A stretch of DNA of 64,000 nucleotides, taken from Streptomyces sp. CC0208. GTDB taxonomy: Bacteria; Actinomycetota; Actinomycetes; Streptomycetales; Streptomycetaceae. The translations under genes and the position numbers were made by a program. Shown here piece by piece: positions 7,989-16,700 of this stretch (the first letter of the stretch is position 1; each line of letters opens with the position of its first letter). The notes under the pieces were generated by a model that was given only the letters and a program-made list of their open reading frames with translations, made no database searches and was not told where the DNA came from. The DNA lies in assembly GCF_003443735.1 (NCBI RefSeq), contig NZ_CP031969.1:5146001-5210000 (forward strand), in the 5' to 3' direction.

Positions 7989-8465
7989 TCACAGCGCCTT
8001 CGCGAAGCAGCGGCTGTCCTCGTGGAAGCGGTAGTAGCCGAACTTCACGCAGGGCTCGTAGCCGCTGGACGTGTACAGGGCGATGGCCTCCGGCTGCTTG
8101 ATGCCGGTCTCCAGGACCATGCGGCTGCGGCCGGCCGCGCGGGCGTGGTCCTCCAGGGCGGTGAGGATGCGGCGGGCGAGACCCCGGCCGCGCATCTGCT
8201 CGATCACGTACATGCGCTTGAGCTCGGCGTCGCCGTCCAGGTTGCCCTCGCCGTTGGCGTTCTGGGCGCGCCAGCCGCCCGTCGCGACGGGGCTGTCCCT
8301 TTCGTCGTACGCGATCAGATACACGCCGTTCGGGTGCTCGAAGTCCGCGGGGGCCAGCTCGGTGGCGTCGCCGCCGTCGCCGTAGCGGACCTGATACTCG
8401 GCCTGGACCTGGTCGTTCAGCTTCACGGCGTCGGGGTGGTCGAAGGGGACACGGCGGATCATCAT
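7989..8465 (-). CDS. GNAT family N-acetyltransferase
   Basis: A 158-residue single-domain GNAT protein. The acetyl-CoA pyrophosphate loop is MRGRGLARRILTALEDHARA (about 94-113), preceded by the strand ELKRMYVIEQ and followed by MVLETGIKQPEAIALYTSSG and the C-terminal FGYYRFHEDSRCFAKAL. Two consecutive ATG codons (8465, 8462) can serve as start. The gene converges on the tRNA terminator and diverges from exonuclease III with about 29 bp between starts, so the two promoters must overlap. The substrate cannot be inferred. Confidence 0.9.
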   Translation of the reverse strand: MMIRRVPFDHPDAVKLNDQVQAEYQVRYGDGGDATELAPADFEHPNGVYLIAYDERDSPVATGGWRAQNANGEGNLDGDAELKRMYVIEQMRGRGLARRILTALEDHARAAGRSRMVLETGIKQPEAIALYTSSGYEPCVKFGYYRFHEDSRCFAKAL

Positions 8466-8494
8466 GCCCTCCAGTGTGCCGGTATCGTGCCGGG

Positions 8495-9298
8495 GTGCTC
8501 ACTGTGACCTCCGCCAATGTGAACGGACTGCGCGCCGCCGCGAAGAAGGGCTTCGTGGAGTGGCTCGCGGAGACCTCCGCCGACGTGCTCTGCCTCCAGG
8601 AGGTGCGCGCCGAGCCGCAGCAGCTGCCCGAGAGCGTCAGGGCTCCCGAGGGCTGGCACGTGGTGCACGCGCCCGCCGCCGCCAAGGGCCGCGCCGGCGT
8701 CTCCCTCTACACCCGCCGCGAGCCCGACCGGGTGCGGATCGGCTTCGGCTCGGCCGAGTTCGACACCAGCGGGCGCTACGTCGAGGCCGACCTGCCCGGT
8801 GTCACCGTCGCCTCCCTCTACCTGCCCTCCGGTGAGGTCGGCACCGAGCGGCAGGACGAGAAGGTCCGCTTCATGGACGAGTTCCTCGTCCACCTCAAGG
8901 ACCTGCGGACCCGCGCCGCCGCCGACGGCCGCGAAGTCGTCGTCTGCGGCGACTGGAACATCGCCCACCAGCAGGCCGACCTCAAGAACTGGCGCGCCAA
9001 CCAGAAGAGCTCCGGCTTCCTGCCGGAGGAGCGGGCGTGGCTGAGCCGCGTGCTGGAGCCCACCGACGGCGGGTACGTCGACGTCGTACGGTCGCTGCAC
9101 CCGGACGTGGAGGGGCCGTACTCGTGGTGGTCGTACCGGGGGCGGGCTTTCGACAATGACAGCGGTTGGCGCATCGACTACCACGTCTCCACGCCGGGGC
9201 TCGCCAGCAAGGCGGTGAAGGGGTTCGTGGAGCGCGCCGCGACGCACGCCGAGCGCTGGTCGGACCACGCGCCGGTGACCGTGGTCTACGACCTCTAG
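8495..9298 (+). CDS. xth: Exodeoxyribonuclease III (ExoIII/Xth family AP endonuclease)
   Basis: A 267-residue Mg-dependent exonuclease/AP endonuclease of base-excision repair. Motifs: SANVNGLRAAAKKG (start; Asn for metal binding), CLQEVRAEP (catalytic Glu, about 35), GDWNIAHQQADLKN (catalytic Asp/Asn, about 149-162) and the C-terminal SDHAPVTVVYDL with the Asp-His pair. GTG 8495 is chosen because it gives the usual MLTVTSANVNG N-terminus; a GTG at 8474 would add seven unconserved residues. The stop codon overlaps the stop of the convergent MerR gene by 3-4 bp. Confidence 0.94.
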   Translation: MLTVTSANVNGLRAAAKKGFVEWLAETSADVLCLQEVRAEPQQLPESVRAPEGWHVVHAPAAAKGRAGVSLYTRREPDRVRIGFGSAEFDTSGRYVEADLPGVTVASLYLPSGEVGTERQDEKVRFMDEFLVHLKDLRTRAAADGREVVVCGDWNIAHQQADLKNWRANQKSSGFLPEERAWLSRVLEPTDGGYVDVVRSLHPDVEGPYSWWSYRGRAFDNDSGWRIDYHVSTPGLASKAVKGFVERAATHAERWSDHAPVTVVYDL

Positions 9299-9942
9299 AC
9301 CTGCGGTTTCCGCAACCGCCGGTCCAGCGCCAGCGACAGTTCCGCCTCCACCACGCTCCGCGCCAGCGGGCGCAGGCGGTGGAGGTCGTCCTCGCTCGCG
9401 TGGCGCAGGACCAGTTCGGCGAACATCTCGGCCAGGGCGTCGACGTGTTCGCGGACCTGTTTGCCGGCGGTGAGGACCTCGGCGAGGGGGATGCCCTCGC
9501 GGACCAGGGTGGAGGAGACGTCCAGGAGGCGGCGGCTGATGTGGACGATCTCGTCGCCGTCGGTGCCGAGGTAGCCGAGGTCCAGCGCGGCGGCGAGGTT
9601 CTCGGGGGTGACCTCGCCCTCGAAGCGGGCGGCGAGTTCCTCGGGGGTGAGGCGGACCGGTTCCTCCTCCGTGGGAGGTGTCACGCCGAGGACGTCGGCG
9701 ACGTCGCGGCCGTGGTCGAGGGCTTCCGCCAGTTCCGCGATGCCGGTGAGGGTGTGGCCGCGCTCCAGGAGTGTCGCGATCGTGCGCAGACGGGCCAGGT
9801 GGTGGTCGCCGTACCAGGCGATGCGGCCCTCGCGGCGCGGGGGCGGGATGAGTTTGCGTTCGCGGTAGAAGCGCAGGGTGCGCACTGTGATGCCGGCCAG
9901 GCGGGCCAGTTCCTCCATGCGGTATTCGCGCTTGTCCGTCAC
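9295..9942 (-). CDS. MerR family transcriptional regulator
   Basis: A 215-residue regulator. The N-terminal winged helix-turn-helix YRMEELARLAGITVRTLRFY (8-27) is followed by the wing RREGRIAWYGDHHLARLRTI (37-56) and the dimerisation helix. The C-terminal domain (about 85-215) is helical, with no Cys cluster of a metal-sensing MerR, so the ligand is probably an organic compound. It is divergent from the monooxygenase-hydrolase-SDR operon, 150 bp away, and is the obvious candidate regulator of it. Palindromes in the gap are listed separately. Confidence 0.92.
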   Translation of the reverse strand: MTDKREYRMEELARLAGITVRTLRFYRERKLIPPPRREGRIAWYGDHHLARLRTIATLLERGHTLTGIAELAEALDHGRDVADVLGVTPPTEEEPVRLTPEELAARFEGEVTPENLAAALDLGYLGTDGDEIVHISRRLLDVSSTLVREGIPLAEVLTAGKQVREHVDALAEMFAELVLRHASEDDLHRLRPLARSVVEAELSLALDRRLRKPQV

Positions 9943-9958
9943 GCCCGCAGCCTATGTT

Positions 9959-10067
9959 GTACCGCCGGTACCCGCGGCGGCAGCCGCTGATGTAAACGTC
10001 CCTCTCCCGCCCCCTACCCATCGGTACGCAGCTGCTCTACCCTCCCATTGCGCCAGTGTTCACTGGC
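9959..10067. promoter_or_regulatory. Operator-like palindromes between merR and the monooxygenase operon
   Basis: Two inverted repeats lie in the 150-bp divergent gap. GTACC-GCC-GGTAC at 9959-9971 sits 17 bp from the MerR start. GCCAGTG-TT-CACTGGC at 10052-10067, with perfect 7-bp arms, sits 26 bp before the monooxygenase ATG and follows a possible -10 hexamer TACCCT (10038-10043). The first may be the autoregulatory MerR site and the second an operon operator. This is inferred from position and symmetry only. Confidence 0.5.
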
Positions 10068-10092
10068 AGAGTCGGGCAGGGAAGGCATCGGC

Positions 10093-11589
10093 ATGGCCGA
10101 ACACGAGCATGTGCGGGTGGCGGTGGTCGGGTCCGGGTTCGGGGGGCTGGGCGCCGCCGTACGGCTGCGGCGGGAGGGCGTCACCGACTTCGTCGTGCTG
10201 GAGCGGGCCGACAGTGTGGGCGGTACCTGGCGGGACAACAGCTATCCGGGGTGCGCGTGCGATGTGCCGTCCCATTTGTATTCGTTCTCCTTCGCTCCCC
10301 ATCCCGACTGGCCGCGCACCTTCTCCGGGCAGGAGCACATCCGCGCCTACCTGGAGCATGTGACGGACGTCTTCCGGCTGCGCCCGCACATCCGCCTCAA
10401 CTCCGAGGTGCGGCGGATGACCTGGGACAGCGAGAAGCTGCGGTGGGACATCGAGACCGCGAGCGGCTCGCTCTCGGCCGACCTCGTCGTCTCCGCCACC
10501 GGGCCGCTGTCCGATCCGAAGATCCCCGACATCCCGGGGCTGGACTCCTTCCCCGGCAAGGTCTTCCACTCCGCCCGCTGGGACCACGACTACGACCTGC
10601 GCGGCAAGCGGGTCGCCATGGTGGGCACGGGCGCCTCGGCCATCCAGATCGTGCCGGCCGTCCAGCCCCTCGCCCGCAACGTCACCCTGTTCCAGCGCAC
10701 TCCGCCCTGGGTGATGCCCCGCATGGACCGGGCGATCAGCGGCGCCGAGCGCTGGCTGCACCGCCAGCTGCCCTTCACCGCCCAGGTGAGGCGCGGACTG
10801 CTGTGGGGGATCAGGGAGTTGCAGGTCCAGGCGTTCGCCAAGCGTCCCAACGAGCTGGGCGCCGTGGAGCAGTTGGCCAAGCGGAACATGGCCCGCGCCA
10901 TCAAGGACCCGGCACTGCGCGCCAAGCTCACCCCCGACTACCGCATCGGCTGCAAGCGGATCCTGCTGAGCAGCACGTACTACCCGGCGCTCGCCCAGCC
11001 CAACGTCGACGTGGTCGCGAGCGGGCTCAGCCGTGTCGAGGGGTCGACCCTCGTCGCCGCCGACGGCACCAAGGCGCAGGTTGACGCGATCGTCTTCGGT
11101 ACGGGCTTCCATGTCACCGACATGCCGATCGCCGACCGGGTCGTCGGCGCGGACGGGCGGACGCTCGCCGAGGCGTGGAAGGGCGGGATGGAGGCGCTGC
11201 GGGGTGCCTCCGCGGCCGGTTTCCCCAACTGGATGTCCGTCATCGGGCCCAACACCGGCCTCGGGAACTCCTCGATGATCCTCATGATCGAGTCCCAGCT
11301 GAACTACCTGGCCGACTTCGTACGGCAGCTCGACGTCCTCGGGGGGCGTGCGGCCCTCGACGCGCGTCCCGCCGCCGTGGCGGCCTGGAACCACCGGGTG
11401 CAGGAGCGCATGAAGCGCACGGTGTGGAACACCGGCGGCTGCACCAGCTGGTACCTGGACGCGAACGGCCGCAACAGCACGATCTGGCCCGGTACGACGA
11501 CCGAGTTCCGGCGGGCGACCCGGCGGGTGGACCTCGCCGAGTACGAGGTGCTGCGGGTGCCGGCGCACGCGGAGGTGAGCGCCGTATGA
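10093..11589 (+). CDS. Flavin-containing monooxygenase (Baeyer-Villiger type)
   Basis: A 498-residue class B flavoprotein. An N-terminal FAD Rossmann fold carries GSGFGGLGAAVRLRREG (about 13-29) with ERADSVGGTWRDNSYPGCAC (about 38-57). The Baeyer-Villiger fingerprint FPGKVFHSARWDHD is at about 154-167, followed by the NADPH Rossmann motif VAMVGTGASAIQIVP (about 174-188) and a C-terminal GTGFHVTDMP. It inserts an oxygen atom beside a ketone using NADPH and O2. ATG 10093 is chosen (GGGAAGG upstream; first residues lead directly into the FAD fold) over a GTG at 10048. The stop overlaps the next ATG. The order FMO, hydrolase, SDR is that of the M. tuberculosis mymA operon start (from memory). Confidence 0.92.
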   Translation: MAEHEHVRVAVVGSGFGGLGAAVRLRREGVTDFVVLERADSVGGTWRDNSYPGCACDVPSHLYSFSFAPHPDWPRTFSGQEHIRAYLEHVTDVFRLRPHIRLNSEVRRMTWDSEKLRWDIETASGSLSADLVVSATGPLSDPKIPDIPGLDSFPGKVFHSARWDHDYDLRGKRVAMVGTGASAIQIVPAVQPLARNVTLFQRTPPWVMPRMDRAISGAERWLHRQLPFTAQVRRGLLWGIRELQVQAFAKRPNELGAVEQLAKRNMARAIKDPALRAKLTPDYRIGCKRILLSSTYYPALAQPNVDVVASGLSRVEGSTLVAADGTKAQVDAIVFGTGFHVTDMPIADRVVGADGRTLAEAWKGGMEALRGASAAGFPNWMSVIGPNTGLGNSSMILMIESQLNYLADFVRQLDVLGGRAALDARPAAVAAWNHRVQERMKRTVWNTGGCTSWYLDANGRNSTIWPGTTTEFRRATRRVDLAEYEVLRVPAHAEVSAV

Positions 11590-12503
11590 GCCGCCTGACG
11601 CATGTCCTCTCCGGTCCGTACGCCCCGCCCGCCCCGGTGCGTGAACTGACCGTTCTCTGCGCCGACGGCGCCCGCCTGCACGTGGAGGTGCACGGCCCCG
11701 AGGGCGCGCCCCCTGTCGTGCTCGCCCACGGCTGGACCTGTTCCACCGCGTTCTGGGCCGCCCAGATCCGTGAACTCGCCGTGGACCACCGGGTCGTCGC
11801 GTACGACCAGCGCGGTCACGGACGCAGTCCGGCGAGTCCGGCGTGCAGTGCGGACGGGCTCGCCGACGACCTCGAAGCCGTGCTGGAGGCGACCCTCGGG
11901 CCGGGCGAGAAGGCGGTGATCGCCGGTCACTCCATGGGCGGGATGACGGTGATGGCGGCGGCGGAGCGCCCGGGGTTCCGGGAGCACGCGGCGGCCGTCC
12001 TGCTGTGCAGCACCGGTTCGTCGCGGCTGGTGGCCGAGTCGACCCTGGTACCGATCCGGGCCGGACGGCTGCGCACCTGGCTGACCCGGCGCGTCCTCGG
12101 GGCGCGGGCACCGCTCGGGCCGGTCACGCCGCTGGCCCTGCGGATCCTCAAGTACGGGACGATGGGCCCCGGTTCGGCCCCGCACATGGTGGAGGCGTGC
12201 GCGCGGATCGTGCACGCCTGTCCGCGCAAGGTGCGCTACGCCTGGTCGCAGGTCCTCGATCTGCTCGATCTGGATCACGGGGTACGGCAGCTCACCGTGC
12301 CGACGGCCGTCGTCGTCGGTACGGCCGACCGGCTCACCCCGCCCGTGCACGCACACCAGTTGGCCGCCGCGCTGCCGAACTGCCTCGGGGTGACCGAACT
12401 TCCCGGCCTCGGCCATATGACACCGGTCGAGGCGCCCGAGCTGGTCAGCGCGCGGATCCGGGAACTCGTCAGCACGTACGTCCAGGTCAAGGAGGGCGCA
12501 TGA
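11586..12503 (+). CDS. Alpha/beta hydrolase
   Basis: A 305-residue alpha/beta hydrolase. The oxyanion region is LAHGWTCSTAFW (about 45-56), then YDQRGHGRS (about 75-83). The nucleophile elbow is GHSMGGMT (about 117-124, Ser nucleophile), the acid is in VGTADRLTPP and the catalytic His in GLGHMTPVE near the C-terminus. The triad is complete. The start is ATG 11586, overlapping the monooxygenase stop, and its stop overlaps the SDR ATG, so all three are coupled. In such a unit it would hydrolyse the ester or lactone made by the monooxygenase. The natural substrate is unknown. Confidence 0.91.
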   Translation: MSRLTHVLSGPYAPPAPVRELTVLCADGARLHVEVHGPEGAPPVVLAHGWTCSTAFWAAQIRELAVDHRVVAYDQRGHGRSPASPACSADGLADDLEAVLEATLGPGEKAVIAGHSMGGMTVMAAAERPGFREHAAAVLLCSTGSSRLVAESTLVPIRAGRLRTWLTRRVLGARAPLGPVTPLALRILKYGTMGPGSAPHMVEACARIVHACPRKVRYAWSQVLDLLDLDHGVRQLTVPTAVVVGTADRLTPPVHAHQLAAALPNCLGVTELPGLGHMTPVEAPELVSARIRELVSTYVQVKEGA

Positions 12504-13384
12504 GCAGGGTCGGACTCGAAGGACAGGTCGCTGTCGTCACCGGAGCCGCGCGGGGCGTCGGGGAGTTGCTCGCCCGCAAGCTGTCCGCGCGCGGGGCGAA
12601 GGTCGCGCTGGTCGGCCTGGAGCCGGACGCGCTCAAGCAGCTCTCCGGGCGGCTGCACGGCGACAGCGACCACTGGTACGCCGACGTCACCGACCATGCG
12701 GCGATGGCCCGGGTCGCGCAGGAGGTCAAGGCGCGGTTCGGGAAGGTCGACATCGTGGTCGCCAACGCCGGGGTCGCGACCGGCGGCCCCTTCGTGGACT
12801 CCGATCCGGAGGCGTGGCGGCGGGTGATCGAGGTCAATCTCATCGGATCGGCCGTCACCGCGCGGGCGTTCCTGCCGGTACTGATGGAGAGCCGCGGGTA
12901 TCTGCTGCAGATCGCCTCCCTCGCCGCGATCACCCCGGCGCCGATGATGACGGCGTACTGCGCCTCCAAGTCCGGTGTGGAGGCGTTCGCGCACAGTCTG
13001 CGGGCCGAGGTCGGCCACCGGGGCGTGCGGGTCGGGGTCGGGTATCTGTCGTGGACCGACACCGACATGGTGCGGGGCGCCGACCAGGACGCGGTCATGC
13101 GCGAGCTCAGGCAGCGGCTGCCGTGGCCGGCGAACAAGACGTATCCGCTGGGGCCGGCCGTCGAGCGGATCGTGGCCGGGATCGAGCGGCGGTCGAGCCA
13201 TGTGTACGGGCAGGGATGGCTGCGCGGGATGCAGGGGATGCGCGGGTACCTGCCGGGGCTCATCGGGACCGTCGGACAGCGGGAGATGCGGCGGTTCGGA
13301 CAGCGGTTGGAGGGACTGCGGATCGGACTCGTCGGCGCAGGTGGGGCGGCGGACGAGGAGGCTCGCGCTACGCACCGTAACTGA
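12500..13384 (+). CDS. SDR family NAD(P)-dependent oxidoreductase
   Basis: A 294-residue classical short-chain dehydrogenase. The cofactor loop is VVTGAARGVGELLARKLSAR (about 12-31), followed by VVANAGVATGGPF (NAG motif, about 88-100). The catalytic Ser lies in LQIASLAAI and the YxxxK motif in TAYCASKSGVEAF (about 152-164). A C-terminal extension after about 235, rich in Gly/Met/Arg, resembles membrane-associated SDRs of the same gene setting. ATG 12500 overlaps the hydrolase stop. It would oxidise an alcohol to the ketone used by the monooxygenase, giving a three-step alcohol-ketone-ester-acid route. The pathway is inferred from gene order. Confidence 0.91.
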   Translation: MSRVGLEGQVAVVTGAARGVGELLARKLSARGAKVALVGLEPDALKQLSGRLHGDSDHWYADVTDHAAMARVAQEVKARFGKVDIVVANAGVATGGPFVDSDPEAWRRVIEVNLIGSAVTARAFLPVLMESRGYLLQIASLAAITPAPMMTAYCASKSGVEAFAHSLRAEVGHRGVRVGVGYLSWTDTDMVRGADQDAVMRELRQRLPWPANKTYPLGPAVERIVAGIERRSSHVYGQGWLRGMQGMRGYLPGLIGTVGQREMRRFGQRLEGLRIGLVGAGGAADEEARATHRN

Positions 13385-13472
13385 TCGAAATGCGTTCTTT
13401 GTCCGGGCGTGTGAATCTGGTCGAGGCCCCGGCCAGGGGCTCTTCCCCTCACCCCCACGGGAGTGAACCCAC

Positions 13473-13658
13473 ATGGGTATGAAGGACCAGTTCCAGGACA
13501 AGTCCGAGCAGTGGCAGCAGCAGGCCAAGCAGAAGGCCCAGGAGGGCCGGGAGCGGGGTCGCCGCGGCGAGCAGGACAGTGAGCGCATGCGTGACGAGGA
13601 GGCCGAGCGGCTCCAGCGCGAGGAGCAGGAGCGGCTGGACCCCGACTACGACATGTAG
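13473..13658 (+). CDS. Small hydrophilic coiled-coil protein (unknown function)
   Basis: A 61-residue protein made almost entirely of charged and Gln residues, starting MGMKDQFQDKSEQWQQQAKQ and ending RLDPDYDM. It is likely one long helix with no membrane segment and no Cys. The N-terminal MGMKDQFQDK-like head and Gln/Lys/Arg body resemble small stress-type streptomycete proteins, but I recognise no named family. An upstream GGGAG at 13459 supports the ATG. It stands alone 88 bp after the SDR gene and is followed by a hairpin. Codon bias fits a real gene. Confidence 0.7.
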   Translation: MGMKDQFQDKSEQWQQQAKQKAQEGRERGRRGEQDSERMRDEEAERLQREEQERLDPDYDM

Positions 13659-13668
13659 TCACTGCTTG

Positions 13669-13711
13669 AAGTGTGGGGTGTCCTCTGTTGGTTGGAGGGC
13701 GCCCCACACTT
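13669..13711. terminator. Stem-loop after the small charged protein
   Basis: 10-bp perfect arms AAGTGTGGGG (13669-13678) and CCCCACACTT (13702-13711) with a 23-nt loop, starting 10 bp after the stop. It is a likely terminator despite the long loop and lack of a U run. Confidence 0.6.
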
Positions 13712-13745
13712 GTCGTTGTTCGGCTGCCGGCCGGTGGGGGTTCTC

Positions 13746-13766
13746 GCGCAGTTCCCCGCGCCCCTG
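13746..13766 (+). repeat. Copy of the repeat GCGCAGTTCCCCGCGCCCCTG
   Basis: This 21-bp sequence recurs exactly at 47145-47165, and its first 18 bp recur inverted at 47404-47421. Here it is a single copy in the gap between the small-protein terminator and the Tricorn gene. From memory, this motif is abundant between genes in Streptomyces; its role is unknown to me. Confidence 0.75.
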
Positions 13767-13790
13767 AAAAGCAAAACCCCCGCGGCCCTC

Positions 13791-16700
13791 TCAAGACCTC
13801 GGCGGCAACTTCGGCCTCGACCTGTCCGGTACGTCCCGGTAGTCCGGCGGTGTTGCAGGGGGGTTGGTTTCCAGGAGGTCCAGCGCCAGCGTGACCGCGT
13901 CGTCGAGTTGGGCGTGCCGGCCCTCCGCCCAGTCCAGGGGGGTGCGCAGGATCTCCAGGTCCGGGGTGACGCCCTGGTTCTCGATCGACCAGCCGTACGC
14001 GTCGAACCAGGCCGCGTTCATGGGAACCGTGATCACCGTGCCGTCCCCGAGCTGGTGGCGGCCGGTCATGCCGACCACTCCGCCCCAGGTGCGCTGGCCC
14101 ACCACCGGGCCGAGCCCGAGGAGTTTGAAGGCCGCCGTGATCATGTCGCCGTCGGAGGAGGTCGCCTCGTCGGCCAGGGCCACCACCGGCCCGCGCGGGG
14201 CGTTCGAGGCGTACGACACCGGCTGGGCGTTTCTCGTCAGGTCCCAGCCGAGGATCGTGCGGGTGAGTTTCTCCACGACCAGCTCGCTGATGTGGCCGCC
14301 CGCGTTGCCGCGTACGTCCACGATGAGCGCGGGGCGGGAGACCTCCATGCGCAGGTCACGGTTGAACTGGGCCCAGCCCGAGCCGCCCATGTCGGGGATG
14401 TGCAGATAGCCGCAGCGGCCACCGCTCAACTCCCTTACCACGGCCCGGCGTTTGGCCACCCAGTCCTGGTAGCGGAGCGGTCGCTCGTCGAGAAGCGGGA
14501 CCACCGCCACCCGGCGGGAGCGGCCCTCGCCCTCGGCCGGGGTGAAGGTCAGCTCCACGGTCGTACCGCCCGCCGCCGCGAGCAGGGGGGAGGGGCCCGC
14601 GAGCTCGTCGACCGGGCGGCCGTCCACGTGGGTGAGGACGGCGCCCTCGCGGATGCCGGTGCCGGCCAGCGGGGAGCGGGCCTTGGAGTCCGAGGAGTCG
14701 CCGGGGAGGATGCGCCGGACGGTCCAACCGCCTTCCCTGAGGACGAAGTTGGCGCCCAGCAGGCCCTGGCGGCGCTGGTAGTGCGGGGGTCCCTCGTTGC
14801 GGCGGGCGGCGGTGACGTAGGCGTGGGAGGTGCCCAGTTCGCCGAGGACCTCGCGCAGGAGGTCGGCGAACTCGTCGGGGGAGGCGACCCGTTCGAGCAG
14901 CGGGCGGTACTGGTCGAGGACCGCGTCCCAGTCGATGCCGCACATCCCCGGCTCCCAGAAGTACGCCCGGATCAGCCGGCCCGCCTCCTCGTAGGCCTGG
15001 CGCCACTCGGCGGCCGGGTCGACCTCGTGGAGGATGCGGCGCAGGTCGATCCAGACGGTCGAGTCGCTGTCGCCGGACTCGGTGGCGGGGGTGGCGCGCA
15101 GGTCGCCCTCGTCCACGAGGACCAGCCGGGAGCCGTCGCCGCTGACCGCGAACCAGTCGAGGTGCTCGACGAGTTCGGTCTTCTTCGCCTTGCCGATGGC
15201 GAAGTGTTCGAGGGTGGGGCGCTCGGAGGTGTCGTCCGGGTTGACGAAGGTCTCGCCGAGGGCGCCCGAGATCGGCCAGCGCAGCCAGACCAGGCCGCCG
15301 CCCGAGACCGGGTGCAGCGCCGAGTACTTGGAGGCCGGGACCGGGAACGGGGTCACCCGGCTCTCCAGCCCTTCGAGTTCGACCGTCACGGCCCCGCCGT
15401 CGCCGCTCTCGTCCTCGACCGGGTCCAGCCCTCCGGCGGCCGGGCGGCCCTCCGGGTTCAGGGCGAAGGGGGAGGGGGTCGCCGAGGACAGGGGGACCAG
15501 GTAGGGCCGGCAGCCGAGCGGGAACGACAGGTCGCCGGTGTGGACGTCGTACACCGGGTCGAAGCCCCGCCAGGAGAGGAAGGCCAGGTAGCGGCCGTCC
15601 CGCGTGAAGACCGGGTTCTCGTCCTCGAAGCGGCCGTTCGTCACGTCCACGATCAGACGATCCTTGATGCGGGCCATCTTGATCTGGCGCAGGGAGCGGC
15701 CGATGCCGGGGTGCGACCACGTCAGCCAGGTGCCGTCCGGGGAGAAGGCGAGGTCCCGGACGGGGCCGTTGACGGAGCGGATCAGCTCGGTGACTTCCTC
15801 ATCGGAGTCCTCCGTCGCGTCCAGGAGCAGCAGGCGTCCGTCGTGCGAGGCGATGGCCAGGCGTTCGCCCCTCGGGTCGGAGACCAGCTCCAGGACCCGG
15901 CCCAGCTCGCCCGAGGCCAGCCGTCGTGGCGCGCGGTCACCGGTCGCCCGTGGCAGGTACGCGATCTCGACCGCGTCCTCGCCCTCCGCGTCCGTCACAT
16001 ACGCGACCTGGCCGACGGAACCGAGCATCTCCGGGAGCCGGACCCGTACCCCCGGGGTGTCCGTGATCGTGCGCGCGGGGCCGTCCCGGTGGGTCAGCCA
16101 GTACAGGCTGCCGCGGACGACGACGGCGCTCGCGCGGCCCGTCTCGTCGACGGAGATGCCGTCCACGTGCTGGGCGGCGGGCACCTGGTACGGACGGCGT
16201 CCCGCGCGCGGCCCACTCAGCCGTACGTCGAGCTTGCGGGCCTCGGCCGAGAGGTCGTCGACGATCCACAGGTCGCCCCCGCACTGGTACACCACCCGGG
16301 TGCCGTCGCTGGAGGCGTGCCGGGCGTAGAAGGCGTCGTGGTCGGTGTGGCGGCGCAGGTCGGAGCCGTCCTGGGCGCAGGAGTAGAGGTTGCCGACGCC
16401 TTCGTGGTCGGAGAGGAAGGCGATGCGGTCGCCGACGAACATGGGGGAGTGGAGGTGGCCGCCGAGGCCTTCCAGCAACCGCTCGCCGTGCAGCCACAGG
16501 CGGCCCGTCGCGCCGCCCCGGTAGCGCTTCCAGGCGGCCGGTTCGTGCGGTGGGGTGCCGGTCAGCAGGAGGGTCTTGCGGTCGGCGACCTGGATGTCGG
16601 AGACCGGGCCCCAGGGGAGCTTGCGGCCGGGGGAGCCGTCGGTGGGCACTTTGTAGGCCCAGGTGAAGTACGAGAAGGGCTCGCCGTGGGAGGCGACGGC

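Noticed and set aside
9661..9942. Metal-sensing MerR (CueR/ZntR type)
   Set aside because: No Cys/His cluster at the C-terminus, and the neighbours are oxidoreductases, not metal pumps.
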